Shown: in pieces, positions 57,664 through 64,000 of the stretch | Layout of the letters: each line of letters starts with the position of its first letter | How positions within the stretch are numbered: the first letter of the stretch is position 1 | NCBI GenBank assembly: GCA_900239685.1 | Contig: OENT01000321.1 | Span: forward strand, 1 to 64,000 | DNA from: Rotaria macrura | Taxonomy: Eukaryota > Rotifera > Eurotatoria > Philodinida > Philodinidae | Length of the DNA stretch: 64,000 nt | Direction of reading: 5' to 3' | Program-made: the position numbers and the translations under genes | The notes under the pieces: generated by a model | What the model was told of the DNA's origin: nothing | The model's database searches: none | What the model saw: the letters and a program-made list of their open reading frames with translations, nothing else

Positions 57664-59916
57664 ATGATTTATCATAGTCTATACTTAACTATAATAGTTG
57701 CTTGTTGTTCAACAACACTAGCGACTGTCACTGATTCTCAGTCAAAAAGTTCAAGTAGAACATGGGATGAGGCCATCGCAATGGCGAAATCTTTTGTCGC
57801 ACAATTAACATTAGAAGAAAAGTGTAATATGACATCAGGCATTGGAGGTCCATGTGCTGGAAATGTTCTTCCCGTATCACGTCTGAATTTTAATGGTATG
57901 TGTTTTCAAGATTCACCATCTGGCGTTGGCGATGGCGTTCTACATTCAACTGCTTTTGCTGCTGGTATACACATAGCTGCCACTTGGGATCGAGATCTAT
58001 TCTATAAACGTGGTGCTGCTATAGGTAAAGAATTTAAAGGTAAAGGGATTCATTTTGCGTTGGGTCCAATGATGAATATTGATCGAAATGCTCGGCACGG
58101 CCGTAATTGGGAAGGATTCGGTGCTGACCCATATCTTTCTGGAGAAAATTCATTCTACTATGTACAAGGTATGCAAGATGAAGGCGTTGTTGCAACTGCT
58201 AAACACTATATTTGTAATGAACAGGAGACTAACCGTTTCTATGATAGACCACATCGAAGAATAAGATCGGATTCAAGTAACTCTAAGGGTTATTCAGCTA
58301 ATCTTGACGATAAGACAATTCATGAAATTTATCTGTGGCCATTTTCAGCTAGTGTAGCAGCTGGCGTTGGTTCTGTTATGTGTTCATACAATCAGATCAA
58401 CGGTACACAGGCATGTGAAAATGATAAAACATTAAACGGACTTCTGAAAGATGAACTTAAGTTTCCCGGTAATGTCATGTCGGATTGGGGTGCAACGAAA
58501 ACTGGTGTCGAATCTGTTTTGGGAGGTTTAGATGTAGATATGCCAGGTGGAGATGGACTTATGGGTTTCGCACTTGTAAAAGCTGTTAAAAGTGGACTTG
58601 TTACAGAGGAACGAATCAATGATATGATCACTCGAGTTTTAGCACCTTACTATCTTCTTGAACAAGATGAAGGCTATCCATCACTTGACTTAGACCGAGA
58701 CGCTATCGAAGATAACGGCAGAGTTAATCGACAAGTTGGCACAGCAGGTATCGTTTTACTTAAGAATACGAACAATATCTTACCCTTCAATGCTACCAAG
58801 GATAAATACTTCTATGTCTATGGAACAGCAGCAGGACAATCAGATGAAGGTTTCGAAGCAGGCGGTTCCGAGCAGCATGCAGGTGCACTATATCAAGGTG
58901 GAGGGTCAGGTTTCGTTGAGCCGACGTACGGTATTGATCCTCTTACTGCACTTTTGATCAAAGGTCGAGATTCACATCTTCAAATTCGATATATTACGAA
59001 TCAAAATGATTACAAGTCAATTAACGATACATTCAATGCGCGTGGCTTTGGTGATGCTAAATGTCTTGTTTTTATTAGTGCTTGGTCTTCAGAAGGAGGA
59101 GATAGAAAAGATCTTCTTGCTTTAAATAATGGTGAAAAATTGGTTCAAACAGTCGCGTCTCGTTGTGCTAACACAATTGTCATAGTCAATAGCGTTTCAC
59201 AACTTAATCTTGAAGCATGGATTGATCTTCCCAATGTGGTTGGTGTTATCTGGTCAGGTATGCCTGGATCAGAATATGGACCAGCTATTGTTGATGTTCT
59301 GTTTGGCAATTATAATCCAGGTGGTAAGCTTGTATTTACATTAGCAAAAAACGATTCAGATTATGGCACCGATATTAGTGAAACATACAATTCGAATTAT
59401 ACGGAAGGTGTCTTCCTCGATTATCGTCACTTTGATAAATACAATATTCAACCTCGATATCATTTTGGATATGGGCTTTCTTATACGACCTTTTTTTTTT
59501 CTGATATTAATATTTCTAAAGCAAGAAAAGGCAAAAATACAGCTTCATTCCAATATCGACAACGCCGAATGAGATCTTATGCTAATAATGATGCTTCAAA
59601 AATAGATGTACCTGTGTATGAAATAACATTCACCCTCACTAATACTGGTAAAATCGATGGCTCGGAAGTGCCCCAACTCTATCTTGGATTTCCCATGGAA
59701 GCACAGGAACCACCGAAAGTATTACGTGGTTTCGAAAGAGTTTATTTGACAGCAGGTGAATCGAAACTAGTCACGTTAGTATTAACGCAAAAGGATATTT
59801 CATATTGGAATGTTTTTAATCAAAAATGGACTATTGCTTCTGGTACTTACACAGTTTGGATTTCAACTTCTGCTAATAATGCTGATGTTAAACTACAGAG
59901 TTCTTTCAAGATTTAA
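57664..59916 (+). CDS. Secreted GH3-family beta-glucosidase
   Basis: A single-exon 750-residue protein. Residues 1-20 (MIYHSLYLTIIVACCSTTLA) are a signal peptide. The TIM-barrel domain carries GRNWEGFGADPYLSG (146-160), ATAKHYICNEQETNR (177-191) and VMSDWGAT (271-278), in which Asp274 is the expected catalytic nucleophile. The alpha/beta sandwich domain follows, with GGGSGFVEP and WSGMPGSEYGPA. A C-terminal fibronectin-III-like domain starts about residue 640 (ITFTLTNTG, QLYLGFP, LRGFERVYLTAGE). Expected activity: release of glucose from beta-linked glucosides such as cellobiose, outside the cell or in the gut. The motif spelling is closest to fungal GH3 enzymes, and the lack of introns suggests horizontal acquisition. 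Length is normal for the family and nothing appears broken. Confidence 0.93.
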   Translation: MIYHSLYLTIIVACCSTTLATVTDSQSKSSSRTWDEAIAMAKSFVAQLTLEEKCNMTSGIGGPCAGNVLPVSRLNFNGMCFQDSPSGVGDGVLHSTAFAAGIHIAATWDRDLFYKRGAAIGKEFKGKGIHFALGPMMNIDRNARHGRNWEGFGADPYLSGENSFYYVQGMQDEGVVATAKHYICNEQETNRFYDRPHRRIRSDSSNSKGYSANLDDKTIHEIYLWPFSASVAAGVGSVMCSYNQINGTQACENDKTLNGLLKDELKFPGNVMSDWGATKTGVESVLGGLDVDMPGGDGLMGFALVKAVKSGLVTEERINDMITRVLAPYYLLEQDEGYPSLDLDRDAIEDNGRVNRQVGTAGIVLLKNTNNILPFNATKDKYFYVYGTAAGQSDEGFEAGGSEQHAGALYQGGGSGFVEPTYGIDPLTALLIKGRDSHLQIRYITNQNDYKSINDTFNARGFGDAKCLVFISAWSSEGGDRKDLLALNNGEKLVQTVASRCANTIVIVNSVSQLNLEAWIDLPNVVGVIWSGMPGSEYGPAIVDVLFGNYNPGGKLVFTLAKNDSDYGTDISETYNSNYTEGVFLDYRHFDKYNIQPRYHFGYGLSYTTFFFSDINISKARKGKNTASFQYRQRRMRSYANNDASKIDVPVYEITFTLTNTGKIDGSEVPQLYLGFPMEAQEPPKVLRGFERVYLTAGESKLVTLVLTQKDISYWNVFNQKWTIASGTYTVWISTSANNADVKLQSSFKI

Positions 59917-59948
59917 ATAGCGTTTATGGATGCATGAATTTCTTTCAA

Positions 59949-59954
59949 TAAAAT
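59949..59954 (+). terminator. Poly(A) signal AATAAA of the GH3 gene
   Basis: Hexamer 33 bp after the stop codon. Confidence 0.6.
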
Positions 59955-60190
59955 AATGAATGTACTAGGTTTTTTCATTTTTCCTATATTAGACCTATCC
60001 ATTTTGATTGATTTTCACTATTCATCTGAAACAAATTACATGAACGTGATTCTTATTTAATAGAAACTTTGTTTTTAGTGGCTAATCGCATCTTTTTCAT
60101 CGATCATGCTAGACAACGAGAACGTGTCCATCTTATGTTTGACATTTTTTACAAGGATTCTTTTCTGAATAACATCATTTAGCATAGACG

Positions 60191-60488
60191 CCCAGGTAGA
60201 ATCCTCACAATCGTTAACGACCATATACGTCGTAATACGGCCGCCATGACCGTATTTCAGCGTAATACATGAATCATTATTACGACCGTATTTCTCCGGA
60301 TCGTTTACGGTAAAATACGATCTATTAATAAGATCGTTTGCGATCGGAAACGACCATATACCTTCGTATACGACACGGATAAATACGATCTTAATACTGA
60401 GCCATGTATTACGACAAAATACGGTCGTGTACACCATCATATACTGTTGTAAACGCTTGTTGATGGAGTCCGTAATCATCGACCTGGG
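60191..60488. mobile_element. Palindrome-rich MITE with CCCAGG-type ends, copy 2
   Basis: Ends CCCAGGTAGA on the left and, reversed on the right, CCCAGGTCGA. The interior is packed with 'aatacggtcg', 'acgaccgtattt' and 'gtaatacg' words on both strands. The 157-codon minus-strand frame through it (60075-60548) is an artefact of this composition. Confidence 0.6.
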
Positions 60489-62652
60489 TGAATATGTTAA
60501 TATATCCACATGACGGTTCACCAATATAGGCGAAGTCGACCTACGCAACCGATCAAAATAAAAAAACGCCCATTTTTACAGCGTTCCCAATATTATAATT
60601 TGATGTATATCCTCTCTCCGTTGCTCTATCAGTGTCCGACAAAAAATTCGCCTTTTAAGAGTTGCTATCAAAAATCAGTTAGAATGAATATGTACCATGT
60701 TTTTTATTGTCACATTGCTACACCCTGAAATTAAAGTTTCGAAAATTCAGTAATGTCATGCGAATCGATTTTAAACAAGTTCTTTATGCATCCTAATAGA
60801 TCTAACATCTATCCTATCTTGAAATAGTTACTTACATATGAAAGTCAGTCCGTTGTTCAAGATTTATTTCGTAACGACAGTATTTTCTAAATGGTAACCC
60901 TTAATCTACACATGTTTTAAGATCTTTTTTTTCTGCGTATAGAGCACGTCGTCTAGGTTACAATTTTCTTATTAAAAGCGTTTTCATTACACTTTTATTT
61001 GAGGTAAGTTTTGTAATTCTTCATAAATCACTGAAAACTGTAGTCCATTTTTCATGATTTCGTAACGAAAATATATTTCTATAATAACTTGAGAAAGAAA
61101 CAGTCGTATCTTATGTCATTTTTGTCGTGTGTAAAGCAGCTCGGCTTACATATGTACAGCTAATATTAGTCTCCATCAGTTCGATTATCTTCAGATTTTA
61201 AACAGAGAAAATGAACGATGTATCATTCCGTCACTTTTGGATAGGTCTTTGTCTAAAAGCTAGTTCTCTGACTTCACTACTAGAGTAATATCAAGTATGT
61301 ACTCGGCATCTTTCCAAACAAATAGTGCCTATATACGAACGCTTCTAAGTAGTTACAGTATATAATACGAATCTGATCTTTGGTGAAATCTTCTTCTCTG
61401 AAGCATTAAATCTTCTTTGGAAGCAATATTCTAAAAATACTACTTAGTGTGGAAAAGGCATGCTCTACAATTCTAAAACCATGTAGAGATGTGAAAAAAG
61501 ATTTTCTATCATGTTAATGGCATAGATTTCAAGTTTCTAAATTAATTATTAAAATTCTTTCTTTTTGTAATTATTCGTACTCTGCAAAAATCTGTCGATG
61601 TTTACAGAGATGTTTTGATGGATCTTAGCATGTTCTAGAGAAATTTATGATAGAAACAACTCAAACAGAATTCGTTAACAGAATCTCTCATTCGAGTTTT
61701 AAAACTTTGCCGACAGTTAAGTGTATAGAACTTTTTTTCTAAAATAAAATGAGTACTATACACGTGAATACCATAATATTGTTTCTGTCATGCAGTTACG
61801 CTCAAGTTTTTTGACGGATAAATTCATTGAGTAAATCTTTTTATACTTGTTTTGTTCGGCTAAGATACTTTATAAATAGAGATGCACAACGAAGCAAATA
61901 AAAATTTGATTGTAACCGATGGATAACCTAGAAAGTGTGTAGGTTTCTATTTTTGGAACCATTTTATTGCCACGATATTTCATGAAATCCTAATTGTATA
62001 GGTAGACAAGAAGATATAAAAACGTAAAACGTGCAGCTTCATTTTTACTGGTTGACTTGTTCGTTTAGACACGTCTGCATATTTTAAAATTAAATAATAT
62101 GTGAGCATTTTATGCATATAAAATTGACTTTTCTATTTCTAGTTCATGTGAAAGTTTATAGACGTTTATCTAATACAGCGTTGTTTTTTAAGCGCTTTTA
62201 CGAAACTTTTCAAAGGTTTCGAATGAGCATGTAAACGTGTCTTCAGTCTTCGTTTTCGATTTGAAATTATTTGTCTACTTGATTGACTTAAGTGAAAATA
62301 TCATTTGTATTTATACCAATCATTTAAGATGCTTGGTTGAAGCTAGTGAAAATAAGAATAAAAAAGATTGCGAATCGAATTGATATTGATGTAATAAATA
62401 AAAATATAATATCGGGAGTATATCTGTAGCATATCAACCGGCGACATCTCCTTTAGTTTTTTCTGAATGATATGTATATTTTATTGTTTCAAGTAATCTT
62501 TTTCCATATGATTTTCACGCTTATTCAAATAACTGAAGACTTATATGACTTTTCAATGAACCTCATCGGTTGTCATGGAAAATTGACTGGACATATGCCC
62601 GATGTCCACTCTACGATGTCAGTTGACCGATGCTCAAATCTGACGGCGAATT
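60489..62652. other. Intergenic DNA upstream of the POC1-like gene
   Basis: AT-rich; about 61080-61260 is related to about 2010-2430 (dispersed repeat). No gene seen. Confidence 0.45.
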
Positions 62653-63491
62653 ATGGTTTGTGTTTTAAATTGAATCTTCGGCATGTTCGTCTTTTGTCAT
62701 CGTTTTAGGATGATCCAAAGTTAGAAAAACAGTTCAGAAGTCATCGTAGTACAGTTACATCGCTCAGCTTTTCACCCAATACAAAACAAATAGGTAAGTT
62801 TAATGTTATTCTTTAAAATCAGCCGACTTGAAGGAAATGATTAATCATTTTTAGTATCGGGTAGTTTGGATTCGTGTCTGTTTGTTTGGCCTTTCAAACC
62901 GCAAGTTCGAGCATATCGTTTTGTTGGTCATAAAGTAAGTAAAATTGTATTTTAGTTGAAAATCTGTATTCGGTTCATTTACTTCAGGATGCTGTTTACT
63001 CTGTATGTTTCTCTCCTTCGGGCCATCTAGTTGCATCAGGCTCGAAAGATAAAACAGTTCGTTTATGGATACCAAGTGTGAAAGGCGAATCCACTGTTTT
63101 TAAAGCTCATACAGCTGCTGTTCGATGTGTCGATTTCTCCAATGATGGTCAAAGTTTACTAAGTACATCCGAAGATAAAACTATTAAAATATGGACTGTT
63201 CATCGGCAAAAATTTCAATATTCCCTCAACCAACATTCTAATTGGATTCGTTGTGCACAATTTTCACCCGATGGACGACTAATCGTTAGCTGTAGTGACG
63301 ATAAAACAGTTAAAATATGGGATCGAAATACGAATGAATGTATGCACACATTTTATGAGCCAAATGGATTTCTTAATAATGTTGCTTTTCATCCAAGTGG
63401 AACTTGTATCGGTGGAGGTAGTACAGATGCAAGTGTGAAAATATGGGATATACGAACAAGAAAATTGATTCAACATTATGCAAGTAAATAA
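62653..63491 (+). CDS. POC1: POC1-like WD40 centriolar protein, 5' half (apparently truncated)
   Basis: The exons are 62653-62655 (the ATG only), 62709-62793, 62855-62934 and 62988-63491; introns are 53-61 nt with GT/AG ends and matching phases. The product starts [13 protein letters not shown] and continues with WD repeats that track animal POC1 almost word for word: [76 protein letters not shown] and [24 protein letters not shown]1 builds and stabilises centrioles and basal bodies. After [12 protein letters not shown] a stop arrives where POC1 should go on with two more WD repeats and a C-terminal coiled coil. GCAA|GTAAAT at the end could be a donor, but no exon with the missing repeats follows within the window. 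Confidence 0.85.
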
Positions 63492-64000
63492 ATATTCTGT
63501 CTAATAACGAATTAAGATGCACGTTTCTAAGGAGTTATGCTCCGATATTCGTCTTTTATTGACAGCTGTCATTCAGTGTGTAAATAAGTACGACAGAGAT
63601 AGAGAGAGAGAGAGACAAGAGTTTTATGTTGGATTAGGATTTCAATGTATTATGGTGAACCATAGAAACGTAATATATGCCACAGTAATAACAAACGTAT
63701 CAAATCGATCTTTGAAGAAGTCTCGCAGCCATGTTTGATTAACTGATGATAGAAATAGGGAAAAGTCAGCTTCTGATATTCAACCAAGTAGAAAGTCCAA
63801 AGAAGAACCAACTGAAAGTAGCAGCTCCTTTGGATTGAATTAAAAAAAACACCATTGAAGTCACTTGCAGTAAAGTTACAGGATTCGACTATTGATTATT
63901 CAAATGAATTATTCAGATCATCGTAAAATAAACACTTAAAATAAATAACCACGTCGTATTTCCTGCAGCTGTTCTGTTTTCTTTTTAAAATTCCTTTGTT
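63492..64000. other. 3' flank of the POC1-like gene
   Basis: A (GA)n microsatellite lies at 63594-63616. A short frame near 63735-63841 (SDIQPSRKSKEEPTESSSSF, then GLN and stop) is hydrophilic and could be a relic of the C-terminus. I cannot connect it by splicing. Confidence 0.35.
63594..63616. repeat. (GA)n microsatellite
   Basis: Run of GA dinucleotides just beyond the point where the POC1 similarity ends. Confidence 0.8.

Noticed and set aside
60075-60548. 157-codon minus-strand frame
   Set aside because: Spans the CCCAGG-ended palindromic element. Its length comes from repeated TACGRCCGTA words and it shows no domain.
1-64000. LTR retroelements, Polintons or other capsid/envelope-bearing elements
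   Set aside because: No reverse transcriptase, integrase, capsid or long direct terminal repeats were recognised. The repeats seen are DNA-transposon-like or low-complexity.

Overview
The window looks like nuclear DNA of a bdelloid rotifer, most like Rotaria or Adineta. The evidence is joint: AT-rich sequence, short introns (52-68 nt) beside a few long ones, NAD:arginine ADP-ribosyltransferase (ART) genes, membrane-anchored FG-GAP/VCBS repeat proteins, fungal- or bacterial-looking intronless enzyme genes, FLYWCH fragments, and interstitial (CCCACA)n, the complement of the TGTGGG telomere repeat reported for bdelloids. The genus is inference.

Layout. (1) 1-12.7 kb holds block A of a segmental duplication: an FG-GAP protein cut by the left edge (main exon 1-1446, anchor exon 7968-8109, minus strand), an upstream ART gene (about 10.0-10.8 kb, minus), and a non-coding block at 11.8-12.7 kb. 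A TIR element (10975-11790) interrupts it. (2) 12.9-15.5 kb: degenerate telomere-like repeat in a G-poor stretch, then a second, inverted copy of the TIR element carrying a nested hAT-like MITE. (3) 16.46-17.88 kb: a five-exon Rel-homology (NF-kB/NFAT-like) gene, minus strand. (4) 17.9-31.1 kb: no recognisable gene; it holds a foldback element with CpG-containing short arrays (23.3-25.8 kb) and MITE remnants. (5) 31.1-40.1 kb: block B, with the same gene order and strand as block A (FG-GAP 31121-34769, ART 38159-39052, non-coding block 39204-40115). (6) 40.4-48.7 kb: a FLYWCH fragment, a near-perfect palindromic MITE and a 1.3-kb TIR element with internal tandem repeats. (7) 48.7-51.2 kb: a small three-exon secreted protein of unknown function and a DJ-1/PfpI (isonitrile hydratase-like) gene. 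(8) 51.8-55.7 kb: hAT-like MITE with perfect 8-bp target duplication, interstitial telomeric repeat, and a foldback element with GTCGAC arrays around a broken FLYWCH gene. (9) 57.66-59.92 kb: secreted GH3 beta-glucosidase with TATA box and poly(A) signal, bracketed by two related palindrome-rich elements. (10) 62.65-63.49 kb: the first five WD repeats of a POC1-like centriolar protein.

How the genes relate. The ART and FG-GAP genes form a co-oriented pair that was duplicated as a unit. A joint role at the cell surface is possible but unproven. The GH3 and DJ-1 genes fit the known bdelloid habit of keeping horizontally acquired metabolic genes. POC1 and the Rel protein are ordinary metazoan genes. 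I saw no LTR retroelement, Polinton, CRISPR array, rRNA or convincing tRNA gene.
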